A stretch of 64,000 bases of DNA from Labia minor (Eukaryota > Arthropoda > Insecta > Dermaptera > Spongiphoridae): positions 60,103,028 to 60,167,027 of the forward strand of contig OY720345.1 in assembly GCA_963082975.1 (NCBI GenBank). Reading direction: 5' to 3'. This document shows, in pieces, positions 37,801-43,863 of the stretch. The number at the start of each line of letters is the position of its first letter. The first letter of the stretch is position 1. The notes beneath the pieces are model-generated. The model saw only the letters and a program-made list of their open reading frames with translations. It made no database searches and was not told the DNA's origin. The translations under genes and the position numbers were made by a program.

Positions 37801-40800
37801 TAAAATTTAAACAGAATTAATCTTGTTGTTTTTTCTAATGTATTTTAAAATGATTAATTATTTTGATATTATAACTAATGACATTTAGAATTGGATACAC
37901 TCAGTCTATTTTTGTTTAATATTTTGAAATAATTTATAATATAAGGATTTACATATATTTCCATCATTAATTTAAAATATGTATTTTGGTATTTATATCT
38001 TTTAGACATTTCTTTATATTTGATCACCTAAAATAATTTCAACTGATTTTTAGTTTTTTGAATAAATTAATAGCAATTCTATAATTATAATTAATATATA
38101 TTAATATTTCAAAATATATATTTTCAACTACAGAATAAATAACAAAGTTTCTAAGAATCTATTCTCTTAATAAAATTCATTGTAAAACGAAATTTTTGAA
38201 AAATTTCAGATTTTTAAGCATTGCTAAGTGTGAGAACTTGATGAATGGGTACAAGAATAGAGAAAATTTCCAAAATTTTGGGTTAATGAAAGAGAGAGGT
38301 TACTCGAATGTTTACGGGAGATGCTATTCATTCAAGGGACTTGGGGCCCTTTAAGAAGATATATGACCAAGAGAAAGAATGTCAAACGAAAGCGTGTGGC
38401 CACTCGAGGGTCGTAGATGAAATTCGGGAGTGAAAAAGCAACCTCAGCTATACGTGACACTATGAATGAAATCACAGCTTTTGATAATTATCAAGTGTAC
38501 GATTTTTAGAAATTTCGGATGAAATTATGTCATTTATTATGCTTAGTGTCAGTCAAGTGCACTTTGCAAGAATCAATTTACATAAAATCTTTTGATTTCA
38601 CATCCGGTGAAAAATTATTTTTCATAATAATTAGGGAAAATTCTTAGGTAAAAGAGAAGGTATGTAATTTAATATTCTTTTTAAATATTCTTGAAAGTTT
38701 AAGATAATTCAAATTCAAATTATTTATTAATTTTTTTTCTATTTAAATATAACATTTGTACTACTATAGCATCAATTTCTTTGTTTTTAATTAAATAATA
38801 ATAATAATAATAGTAATAATAATAATAATAATGACGTAAAAGAGAAGGTATGTGTTTTAATATTCTTTTTAAATATTCTTGTAAATTTGAAATCAAACGC
38901 ATTGTTTAACATAATTCAAATTCAAATTATTTACTAATTTTTTTTTATTTAAATATAACATTTATACTACTATAGCATAAATTTCTTTGTTTTTTTTAAA
39001 TATTTGTTTTTTTTAAATATTAATATAAATAAATATTATGAACTCATTAAAAAAAATCCTTATGTTTTAGACATTTATTGTATTTATTTTAAATTGTAAA
39101 AAATTTATTAAACACTCTCATCAAAAGAGTTATAAGTACTGGAATATTTATTATAATATAAAAATAATTTTTTAAATATAGGTATTTTTAAATAGAAACA
39201 GATACTATTTTAGTAATTTGAATTACAAAACTTCTAGCAAGCCTGGAAATATTTAAAAATTAAATTGAACCATTATTTACTAAAAATTGATAAATAATTC
39301 TGAATAAAATTTTCAAATTTTTATTTTTCATTAAAAGAAAAGAGAATTAGTATAATAAAAAAATTCAAATCAATTTCATTTCCAAATTTATTTTTATAAA
39401 ATTTAAATTAATAAAATATATAAGTATTTTTACTGGAAATAAATTATTAAAGGGCATATGATAATTCAGACAAAAAAAAAACAAAAAAACAAAAAGGAAA
39501 TTAAGTAATAGTTTATTCTAGTTTCATTGTTTAAAAAGTTTTCTAATTCTCATAAATGTTTCCCTATTGTTTTTTGAAACTGATGGTGATGTTTTTTTAA
39601 TGTCCCAACTAATCATGTTTTATTTTCCCCTTTCGTTATTTGTGATTTAGAGGTTATCTCCTGGAATTTATTTTTTTCAATTATTCGAACGAGCTCCGGA
39701 CATTTTCTTTTGTCACAAAAAAAACTTTTACCCGCCTATTAACGCTAAATTTTATTGCTTTTGCCGTCGCAAGGGTTGCTAAATTTCTAAAGTTTTCAAC
39801 TTCCCTTCTTTTAATATTCTAATTGATTTATCCATTTAGAAATAAATAAATAAATATTTTTTTTTTATTCTCAAATTTAAAATGATGATGAAAATAAATT
39901 AAAAAAACATTTTATTTTTTTACATTTTATAATAATTTTGAATAAAACTACAAAATTATTTCTTAGATTTATAATTTTAAATACAAAATATCAAATGCTT
40001 TTGATTATGAATTTGATTTTTTTTATTTCAAAGAATACTCAATCATTTATAAAATAGAAAAATTTTTTTTTTTTATAAAATCAATTTTACCATCAAAATT
40101 ATTATAAAATGTAAAAAAAAAGTTTTTTTAATTTATTTTTAATTTTTAATGACATATTTTTTTATTAATATTTATCATCATTTTAAATTTGAGAAAAAAA
40201 TATGTCATTAAAAATTAAAAATAAATTAAAATAAAAATAAATTAAAAAAACTGTTTTTATATTTTATTTGGATGGTAAAATTGATTTTATAAAAAAATTT
40301 TTTTTTCTATTAAATGATTGAGTATTCTTTGAATTAAAAAAAATCAAATTCATAATCAAAAGCATTTGTTATTTTTTATTTAAAATTATAAATCTAAGAA
40401 ATAATTTTATAGTTTTTAAAATAAAAACGAATCAACTCATATAAACCTAAAAAATTACATAATAACTTTGATTAAATATTTAAAATTTTATATTATCATT
40501 TCTTTCATGTACTAGTATATCTGTTTATGAAATTGATTTTGAAAACAAACTACTAGATAGATTAAATAAATCCACTGTCGTGTTGTGTTTCCTATTTAAA
40601 TAATTATTAAATTATTTTAAAGTCAAACGGATATCTCGTGAATAAATTATACTTGGAATTGGTTTGCCTATTAATGGAAGGAATAGGAGTGGGGATAGTT
40701 GTTCATTTATACTTAAATATAGTACCGAGTTTAAAGTTAAATTATATTGAATTAAGTAGACGAATACACGCGACGTTTCATTCTATGTTTCAATGATCTT

Positions 40801-42169
40801 TGTCAAAAATGATCCCTACACTAATCAATTCATTATTCTTAATAGTAGACTAAAGGTAAAAAAAATTTTCGCATCAATTTAGATATTTTCATATACCTAT
40901 CATTCATTGATTATTAAAAATAATTTAAATTATTCAAACTTTCAATAAAATAAATATAATGTTTTTTTTATACATATTAAGTAGAGCAATAGGTCAAATC
41001 AAAATTTGTATATAATATAATGGAAGTCAAATTACACTTAGTTTATGGCATGAAAAAAAAATAATAATAATAATATATCAATTTTAATTTACTACATAGT
41101 AGTACTTGTAGTTTTTAAAATAAAAACAAATCAACTCTTATATAACCGAAAAATTATTTAATAACTTTGTTTAGATATTAAATATTCTATATAATATATT
41201 AAAATACATACATACATATACATAAAAGTATTTCCCTAATTTCATAAATTAATTAATTATTAAATTAAATTAATAATTTATTAATAAAAATAATACCCTA
41301 TGTAAACGTGGTATTTTTTAATATGGTGTTTATTTTTATTAATAAATTATTAATTTAATTTAATTTAATAATTAATTAATTTATGTAATCAGGAAAAGAC
41401 TTTTCGGACACGGTGTATATTAATATTCATATATTCTAATAGAATTCTTGTAATCAGCAAATGGACATATAAAAATGAGAAAATAAAGAAAGATTATAAT
41501 TATTAAAATTTAAATATTATTATATATGTATTATTAAGAATTTATCACTGAATTTATAAATATAATGAATAGAATAGTTTGGAGTGGATGGTGAATCAAT
41601 TTTGAAATGAATAGAAGAACAATTGTAGAAGATAAAAAGATTAATCCAAAAAATACATAAATATATAATAGATATTTATATATCGTTTATTGAAGGTTGT
41701 AAGATATTATATTGTAGGTTAAGTGTATCGTATCCATTGAGGCATTGGAATGATGTCAATGAATCATTTAAAGAATAAATGAAAGAAGACATCCAATAAA
41801 CAAACAAAAAGAAATAGAAAGAGCGAAACTTGAATGGTGTGTTGGAATAAATGAATTGTTTGGTTGTTGTTTTACCCTGGCAAAGCGGAGCGGATGGCAG
41901 CAGGATTGTACCATGCAGCTGGTAGAAGTGCTGGTCCCCATGGGTACCAGGCGAGAAGCGGCGGATGCGGAGGGTGCGGCGGGACATTTGCTGTCGGGGT
42001 GGCCGGAGCCTCTTTCGGCGACGAACTTTCCTTGGGGCTGGCCGGGGGTGTCGCCGCCGACCCGGGAGCGGAGGCTGGCCGCGGACTCGCCAGCGTGGAG
42101 AGGACTGTCTGTCCTTGCACCGCCACGGTGACTGGTGGCTGTTCCCTTCGGAGTGTGGCTGAGTGTTTA
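11478..42169 (-). CDS. vnd: vnd / Nkx2.2-type NK2 homeobox gene, five coding exons recovered
   Basis: Sequence-specific transcription factor of the NK2 class; in arthropods the orthologue (ventral nervous system defective) patterns the ventral neuroectoderm. Seen here: exons 41876-c.42169, 35700-35809, 27210-27359, 12246-12744 and 11478-11763, each internal boundary with AG/GT signals and matching phases (2, 1, 1, 2). Counted from ATG 35788-35790, the protein is 341 residues: TN-like motif at 8-18, homeodomain about 196-255, NK2-specific domain about 271-286, terminal WW. The 41876 exon adds an upstream conserved block in frame. The homeodomain is nearly the canonical Vnd/NKX2.2 sequence ([42 protein letters not shown]), with the diagnostic NK2 tyrosine at position 54. 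Homology is from recognition of family motifs, without a search. Uncertain: the first exon(s), start codon and UTRs. Confidence 0.92.
11764..12245 (-). other. vnd intron splitting the homeodomain (482 bp)
   Basis: The shortest intron, phase 2, inside the codon for homeodomain residue 53. Two thirds of it (11842-12172) is a degraded copy of repeat family B, described separately. Confidence 0.9.
11842..12172 (-). mobile_element. Repeat family B (Helentron-like), copy 1, inside the vnd homeobox intron
   Basis: Reversed copy: CTGTGGCCAGG hairpin remnant, then ACCGACCGACG at the left, ATCGTCGGTCCGTAAAA at the right, and a short (ACGG) patch within. Shortened relative to 48983-49604. Confidence 0.75.
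12246..12744 (-). CDS. vnd: vnd exon with acidic linker and most of the homeodomain
   Basis: A 499-bp GC-rich exon, acceptor CTTGTATCTTGCAG (12746/12745), donor AATCATAG|GTGAGA (12246/12245). It begins with [12 protein letters not shown], similar to the SPDSTSP block of Drosophila Vnd, then a Gly/Ser-rich stretch, an acidic patch ([15 protein letters not shown]), [12 protein letters not shown], and the homeodomain from its N-terminal arm to recognition-helix residues WFQNHR. The last codon (Arg53) is completed by the next exon (phase 2). One substitution from the usual NK2.2 sequence is visible (LASIIRL instead of LASLIRL). DNA contacts expected for the class (Gln50, Asn51) are intact. Confidence 0.96.
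12965..13462 (-). mobile_element. Deleted mariner (498 bp) in a vnd intron
   Basis: Inverted ends GAGGGCAGRTCAATAAGTCCG at both termini, TA on both sides. Inside, on the minus strand, remnants of a mariner C-terminus ([23 protein letters not shown]). Frame-broken; non-autonomous. Sister of 58952-59452. Confidence 0.82.
14920..15365. promoter_or_regulatory. Intronic island with clustered K50-homeodomain and NK2 sites
   Basis: TTAATCC (14945-14951), GGATTAA (14953-14959) and ATTAATCC (14955-14962) are tightly packed TAATCC (Otd/Bicoid-type) sites, followed by TCAAGTGG (14974-14981), the NK2 consensus. The rest is GC-rich. The long minus-strand frame here lacks domains and good splice sites. 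Enhancer role inferred. Confidence 0.4.
15597..15868 (+). mobile_element. Helitron-like non-autonomous element
   Basis: Starts near TCCGTCGTATGTATG, has an internal palindrome ATGAAGTTAGTTACAAA ... TTTGTAACTAACTTCAT, and ends GCATCAGATGC hairpin, 10 bp, CTAGT. A 3' hairpin followed by CTRRT is the Helitron signature. Confidence 0.6.
17105..17340 (-). mobile_element. TTACCTACC-ended element, single copy
   Basis: Related in reverse to the 7317-7999 units: GGAAACCGGTATTGGTAGGCA at the left and TTCTTGCCTACCAGCTGACA at the right form inverted ends of about 8 bp. Further weak relatives lie at 55680-55745 and 61410-61600. Confidence 0.55.
18235..18700. promoter_or_regulatory. Intronic complex island with hairpins
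   Basis: Non-repetitive block with GGGGTACTACCCC and AACAACCCTCTTAGGGGTTGTT-like palindromes (about 18352-18391). Candidate regulatory element or structured RNA; unproven. Confidence 0.3.
18801..19403 (+). mobile_element. Repeat family A, copy 2
   Basis: Full-length copy from ACTATCTCG to GAGTGGAGACACTCCAG with the longest internal microsatellite, (GT)24 at 18913-18961. Lies in a vnd intron. Confidence 0.78.
18913..18961 (+). repeat. (GT)n microsatellite
   Basis: 24 units, internal to family A copy 2. Confidence 0.95.
20711..20925 (+). repeat. Repeat family C, copy 1
   Basis: AT-rich interspersed repeat with the core motif ACCGCTC.AA.GATTTTTTTGAAATTCACACC, a CTCGGRAAAATCATCTTT.TTAG block and a TGACGTCA site. 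Confidence 0.6.
21361..21440. other. GC-rich double hairpin in AT-rich DNA
   Basis: Hairpin 1 GGGGGC-GGA-GCCCCC (21381-21395); hairpin 2 AGAGCGCC-GAA-GGCGCTCT (21408-21426); flanked by CCAGCTG (21398-21404) and CCAGCTGG (21429-21436). Function unknown. Confidence 0.85.
21929..22588 (-). mobile_element. Repeat family B, copy 2
   Basis: Left edge TGACCTGTGGCCAGGTC hairpin, then CCGACCGACGG; a (ACGG)/(ACAG) microsatellite at about 22420-22465; right edge ATCGTCGGTCGGTAAAA. Confidence 0.8.
23225..23590. other. Intronic complex island
   Basis: Moderate-GC, non-repetitive; contains ATTGGTCGG and the palindromic GATCGATGGACG region. No ORF. Candidate conserved element. Confidence 0.28.
24588..25095 (-). 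repeat. Repeat family C, copy 2
   Basis: Reverse copy including GGTGTGAATTTCAAAAAAAA and the 3' block TCATAAAACATACAGCCCTT. Confidence 0.65.
25440..25860. promoter_or_regulatory. Intronic complex island with homeodomain-type sites
   Basis: Contains CCAATTACTAATTGCAAATC (overlapping TAATTG and POU-like sites), TCACCTGTT (E box) and GCGGATTACC. Candidate enhancer 14 kb into the gene. Confidence 0.33.
26050..26500 (+). repeat. Repeat family C, copy 3
   Basis: Core TTTGAAATTCACACCATAAA and a GC patch GGCGCCGGACAACG, then internal AAAATATTATATATAAAATA duplications; runs into family D at 26490. Confidence 0.65.
26490..26715 (+). repeat. Repeat family D, copy 3
   Basis: Shares ATGATCAGTACAAC, GATTTTCTTGATCGGAGGCG and AGCTTCCCAATTTT with copies 4 and 5. 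Confidence 0.65.
27210..27359 (-). CDS. vnd: vnd internal linker exon
   Basis: A 150-bp exon between acceptor TTTTTCCACAG (27361/27360) and donor CATCAAG|GTAAGAGA (27210/27209). Phase 1 on both sides. In the gene's frame it is open throughout: a G completed across the junction, then [20 protein letters not shown] and a tail rich in His, Ser and Pro ending PLHHQHQ. This frame differs from the longest ORF at the site, which is not the coding frame. No catalytic or named domain is expected; in the family this is a variable linker between the TN motif and the homeodomain. The exon call rests on strong splice sites, codon continuity and position. Confidence 0.82.
27869..28404 (-). repeat. 3' LTR of BEL element
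   Basis: 536 bp partner of 31149-31686, same orientation. Preceded on the minus strand by the polypurine tract and followed by the TTAAT target duplication. Confidence 0.92.
28405..28414 (-). other. Polypurine tract of BEL element
   Basis: On the minus strand GGGGAGGA sits immediately before the 3' LTR, the expected plus-strand priming site. Confidence 0.7.
28405..28580 (-). pseudogene. C-terminal remnant of BEL pol
   Basis: In the frame with residues [20 protein letters not shown] followed by EEQCPL and GRGGCSV, a pattern like the extreme C-terminus of BEL integrase (beta-rich domain, then L-T-R and a terminal C-P-L, then an FxGxGG tail running into the LTR). The frame differs from the gag-linked frame upstream, and the protease to integrase core is missing, so this marks the right edge of an internal deletion. 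Confidence 0.5.
28466..29260 (-). CDS. In-frame continuation after the gag stop, Pro/Ser/Thr-rich
   Basis: 264 codons open in exactly the same frame as gag, separated from it by a single TGA. Low complexity: rich in Ser, Pro, Thr, His and Ile, with no domain I recognise. In BEL elements gag and pol are commonly one reading frame, so this may be the linker that once led into protease, with TGA either a mutation or a readthrough codon. It ends at a TGA at 28466-28468, after the frame of the pol remnant has already taken over in a different register. Whether it is translated is unknown. Confidence 0.45.
   Translation of the reverse strand, partial: PFSIGSCFRTSFLHHNQDLPPFPVGTPTEHTSSRAISSSIQNYSTSYKPSIMNTSHSLDPISLKLTQQTPSLPLTQPPPLFRNIEDSQSGATGFYPPTITQRLHSQRNHHLSQIQSYPHRSYFSDPRFIPHRHNIQQLAPHNSIFPMQRDDKIHLSPCHKYFYETEIVPNPHLRIIHQSDTPISASSNLTSTIGVDATLPVNPPMKASPSPPGPNPIPGSSRRRCAPVAVNVGSYHQRYFGTGWRTRSLLRSRSRHTHPRSVNP
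29261..30718 (-). CDS. gag: BEL/Pao gag protein
   Basis: Structural nucleocapsid protein of a BEL/Pao element. The likely start is ATG 30716-30718 in good context (GCCATGG); an ATG-less extension upstream to 30775 is less likely. Seen: an N-terminal helical region, the BEL gag signature [17 protein letters not shown] about a third of the way in, an alpha-helical capsid-like middle, and three C-terminal zinc knuckles: [26 protein letters not shown] (both CX2CX3HX4C) and [13 protein letters not shown], the CX2CX3HHTLLH-type end typical of BEL. After the knuckles comes a Pro/Ser/Thr-rich tail ended by TGA at 29261-29263. About 485 residues, intact. The reading frame continues past the TGA. Confidence 0.88.
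   Translation of the reverse strand: MAQPTTKIAKQEREGNICEMELEELLSSVTYLSSKEQEITPANARSFQSILTRLCNMLDQLDQLTKRCIAHNASVEPENRVKFSNIQIQILQKVSDFELTYNQNSGVHNVIPPVPHSDPSPRLAELMLPTFSGGFRDWPHFKHIVSEVLLNHSTASEAQRYNCLFSSVRGEARQLITSLGMVADCFSRAWKVLSLRYDQPKLISYSFMDALLDISPPSSQSPAQLRPFINSYYENMEALRAQPTLQTVVDSWGILIGRILMRQLPGGLRRRFEESYGSEALPTVNDILPFLERICRASEEASVTKVPIISSRSNSWNKNQVSTTSPSSIPSKYSSVMQTRHSLKSSNATNYGLPCVFCQGRHHLRQCREFRSLTPGQRAQLCGEFQRCFNCLGSHHIDHCPSHDRCHICHAHHHTLLHTPSPQSLPTNSETPPSQPSILPMSLPPSPPYISEPFADPSTTLSTPSQYNIINSPPPSPSNLPRSPA
30719..31131 (-). other. BEL leader between primer site and gag
   Basis: About 410 bp AT-rich untranslated leader of the element. Nothing further seen. Confidence 0.6.
31132..31148 (-). 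other. Primer binding site, tRNA-Tyr type
   Basis: On the plus strand TCCGGCTCGAAGGACCA abuts the 5' LTR directly. This equals the 3' end of eukaryotic tRNA-Tyr including CCA (from knowledge of tRNA-Tyr sequences), so the minus strand offers a 17-nt complementary primer site starting TGG. Confidence 0.85.
31149..31686 (-). repeat. 5' LTR of BEL element
   Basis: 538 bp, on the minus strand starting TGTTCAG and ending CCTTTACA. Contains a (GA)n tract one unit longer than in the partner LTR; no other difference was found on reading. In BEL elements this copy carries the promoter. Confidence 0.92.
31890..32090 (+). repeat. Repeat family D, copy 4
   Basis: TTTTGTACATCCTA to CAATAGACCCCAGCT. Inserted just beside the BEL element, preceded by (TA)n. 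Confidence 0.65.
33300..33570. other. Intronic complex island
   Basis: Non-repetitive sequence between family copies; includes GCCATTCATAAATAC and ATCATTAATCAGGGATC. Candidate conserved element. Confidence 0.25.
33672..33770 (+). repeat. Repeat family D, copy 5 (partial)
   Basis: First half only (GACATTCTATGAAAGGAAAA to ATCCTCTTTATTGAGA). Confidence 0.6.
33783..34280 (+). repeat. Repeat family C, copy 4
   Basis: Longest copy, from TATCTTATCTTATTATACTA to GGTGAACCAGGTATT. Confidence 0.68.
34800..34882. mobile_element. hAT element fragment, one end
   Basis: CAAGTACCACAGTTTGAGAA followed by CCTCTG is a typical hAT right end; no partner end was found. Confidence 0.45.
35060..35230. other. Complex island 470 bp upstream of the 3' splice side of the TN exon's donor
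   Basis: Short moderate-GC patch (GGGGCGTTTAGACAAGGGCG) in the intron next to the TN exon; no coding frame. Confidence 0.22.
35468..35574 (+). mobile_element. Helitron-like element, short copy
   Basis: Same start (TTCCGTCGTATGTATGTGA) and palindrome arm; ends with hairpin GCAAACTCTGTTTGC, 11 bp, CTAGT. Confidence 0.6.
35700..35809 (-). CDS. vnd: vnd exon with TN (tinman-like) repression motif
   Basis: A 110-bp exon. Acceptor is a clean pyrimidine tract ending TTCTTAACAG at 35811/35810; donor is CACTCAG|GTAAAC at 35700/35699. The frame runs LLESIK then ATG (35788-35790) [20 protein letters not shown] and on to a phase-1 end. [11 protein letters not shown] is the TN motif of NK2 proteins, which recruits Groucho-type corepressors in the family. 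The ATG is the first in-frame methionine in the recovered exons and could start a shorter isoform. The exon is too short to be seen by ORF length alone; it is supported by splice sites, motif and phase agreement on both sides. Confidence 0.88.
36000..36320. other. Complex island upstream of the TN exon
   Basis: Contains a CTAGCTACTAGCTAAG imperfect palindrome and AGCCAGCTAACCCC. No ORF or repeat relative in the window. Confidence 0.27.
38200..38640. promoter_or_regulatory. Intronic island with three NK2-like sites
   Basis: CTAAGTG (38224-38230), TCAAGTG (38491-38497) and TCAAGTG (38553-38559) within 340 bp of otherwise non-repetitive sequence. Candidate autoregulatory element of vnd. Confidence 0.33.
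38647..38993 (+). repeat. Direct duplication separated by (AAT)n
   Basis: 38647-38795 and 38834-38993 share GTAAAAGAGAAGGTATGT through TACTACTATAGCAT.AATTTC; the spacer is (AAT)n at 38797-38832. Confidence 0.8.
39943..40420. repeat. Large AT-rich inverted repeat, arms about 220 bp
   Basis: Left arm 39943-40162 and right arm 40192-40420 are near-complementary (CAAATGCTTTTGATTATGAA against TTCATAATCAAAAGCATTTG), with a 29-bp spacer. A further copy of the spacer sequence TTCTCAAATTTAAAATGATG lies at about 39868. Confidence 0.85.
41231..41394. repeat. AT-rich inverted repeat, arms about 63 bp
   Basis: 41231-41293 pairs with 41330-41394; the loop holds CCCTATGTAAACGTGGT. Could be a foldback element; no target duplication identified. 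Confidence 0.7.
41876..42169 (-). CDS. vnd: vnd most upstream recovered coding exon (SALPG block)
   Basis: Open minus-strand frame from about 42383 down to a donor, CCAGG|GTAAAAC, at 41876/41875. The translation is Pro/Ala/Ser-rich and ends in [17 protein letters not shown], with the last codon split 2+1. Joined to the exon at 35809 it reads [14 protein letters not shown] without a frame break, and the junction matches the conserved block that lies just before the TN motif in Drosophila Vnd (recalled from family knowledge). GC content is far above the surroundings. No ATG occurs in this frame between 42383 and 41876, so the exon is probably spliced to an upstream start exon; plausible acceptors are CTCTTCAG (exon start 42169) and CACTCAG (exon start 42158). 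The 5' boundary given is therefore a guess. A non-AUG start is the alternative. Confidence 0.72.
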
Positions 42170-42720
42170 CTGAAGAGCACCCACTCCCATGGATCACTCG
42201 AGAAGACTTGAGACCCTTCGAGGGTTGTCAAAAACGCGAGAACGGGGCGCGCGCGCGCGCTAATCTCAACAAGAAGGCCAACACAACAACTCTCCACGGG
42301 TCTACTTGACCCCAAGTGGCGGTACCGGGACTCTCCTCGGCAACCCGGGCCAATCCCAGCCGGACGACAGGAGGGGCGGCACCGGGCTCAGCCAATCGCA
42401 TGCCAGCCAAGGGTGGAGTCTCGACGAGAGAGGGGCGGAGTCGCTCGAGTGCTTGGAGAACCCCGTTACAACCTATTAATAAGGGTTTATTGTACCCTCC
42501 AGCCCTTGTGGCGAGTGAGTGGGAGAGAGAAGGACTTTCGGGGTGAAGGGCCCGATCCCCTGCTCCTCACCTCCACCCTAAATCCCCTCTATTCTTCGTA
42601 TGACCAAGTCGCGACATCGCCAACCCCTTCCTCAGCAAGCGTGATCACAGCGGATATAAAACCTTTTTATGGTACTGCGCTCTGCATTACTGATATTGCC
42701 TCTCTTCAATAGAACAAAAC
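42170..42720 (-). promoter_or_regulatory. GC-rich promoter-like island upstream of vnd
   Basis: An isolated GC-rich block in AT-rich DNA immediately upstream of the first recovered vnd exon. On the minus strand it holds two inverted CCAAT boxes (GCGATTGGCTGAG near 42390 and GGGATTGGCCCGG near 42350), a GC box (CTCCGCCCCTC near 42430), a (CG)n tract at about 42249-42260 and an NK2-core match CAAGTGG on the plus strand at 42313-42319. A TATAAA-like GGATATAAAA lies on the plus strand at about 42653. These fit a promoter for vnd, but transcription starts cannot be located from sequence. Part of it may also be coding or 5' UTR. Confidence 0.5.
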
Positions 42721-42881
42721 AATGAAGACACCGCTAATTAATTCAAGACAGCAACAAATCAAACAAAAACAAAAGATTGCATTATTCCAACTTCAGTTAT
42801 TCTTTATTCAAAAAAAAAAAAAACATTAAAAAGATTTCTTTGTTTCTCACTTCATGTTATTTTTTTTTTTATTTATTTTTT

Positions 42882-43240
42882 ACTAATTCGCTAGAGATAA
42901 AAATTTCAATGTCGAGATTTTGATGTTTTTATACGTTTTGCAGGTACCTGAGCCATTTTCACTAAGGTTGAGAAAAATGTCTGTCTCTCTATCTCTCTGT
43001 GTGTATGTGTGTGTATGTAGACAAGATTACGCAAAAACGATTTTAACCTAGAATAATGAAATTTTCTACACCCGCATTATTCAAAAATCGTAGTGATCTA
43101 TTAACTATTGACAAATATAGCTCATCTGGAAGTGGGTCAATTTTGACACATATCATTTAAAAGATTACTGTTTTGAGATATATTCGAAATTTTTGATAGT
43201 GGCGTTATTTTTCAATCACCCTAAATATTTATTAAATGGT
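42882..43240 (+). mobile_element. Repeat family A, copy 3 (partial)
   Basis: Matches the 5' half (GTCGAGATTTTGATG, microsatellite, core) up to about 43140, then diverges. Directly upstream of copy 4, in the same orientation. Confidence 0.65.
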
Positions 43241-43246
43241 CTTTTT

Positions 43247-43365
43247 ACTATCTCGTCCGAGATAGTATTGCGATCACGAAAATTTTCGATGTCGAGATTT
43301 TGATGTTTTTATACGTTTTGAAGGTACCTGAGCCATTTTCACTAAGGTTGAGAAAAATGTCTCTT

Positions 43366-43398
<33 letters not shown>

Positions 43399-43863
43399 AT
43401 GTAGACAAGATTAGGTAAAAACGGTTTGAGCTAGAATAATGAAATTTGGTACACGGGCATCATTCACAATTCGTAGTTTTCTATCAACTTGTGAGAAATG
43501 TAGCTCACTCGGGAGAGGACCATTACCTACCACGTTTTGATTTTTTTCCTCTAAACTGACCGTAAAAATAAAGATATATTGTTGATAGTTTTTCACATGA
43601 TTAAAAATTGTATAAAACTGCTATATATAGAATTTCAGATTGATTGAATCGCTGAAAGTACCGGAATTAATTTTTTAACACGTTGACCGCTAATCACGCG
43701 CCAGCACGTGATGTGGTACCATCAACAAAAAGCCAAACACGTATTGATTTAATAAATATTATTTATTTATTTTAATTTATAATTTAATTAATTAAATTTA
43801 ATTTAAATATAATATATGTGTTAATTAATCCAATTCAAGTCCAGTCGAGTGGATACACTCCAG
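43247..43863 (+). mobile_element. Repeat family A, copy 4
   Basis: Most complete copy. 5' hairpin ACTATCTCGTCCGAGATAGT, (CT)n-(GT)n tract, core AGCTAGAATAATGAAATTTG, 3' hairpin GAGTGGATACACTCC. Confidence 0.8.

Larger units (their letters stand above)
35810..41875 (-). other. vnd intron, 6.1 kb
   Basis: Phase 2. Mostly AT-rich. Complex islands at 36000-36320, 38200-38640 and 39590-39800; a local direct duplication (38647-38993); two large AT-rich inverted repeats (39943-40420 and 41231-41394). 36330-38190 and 40430-41220 hold nothing else I can identify. Confidence 0.75.

Noticed and set aside
41676-42197. 173-codon ATG-started minus-strand frame over the first vnd exon
   Set aside because: Arg-rich translation typical of an out-of-frame GC-rich exon; it runs through the donor into the intron, while the other frame joins the TN exon in phase.
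41876-42383. A separate second gene at the GC island
   Set aside because: Its donor, phase and motif (SALPG before the TN motif) join it to vnd.
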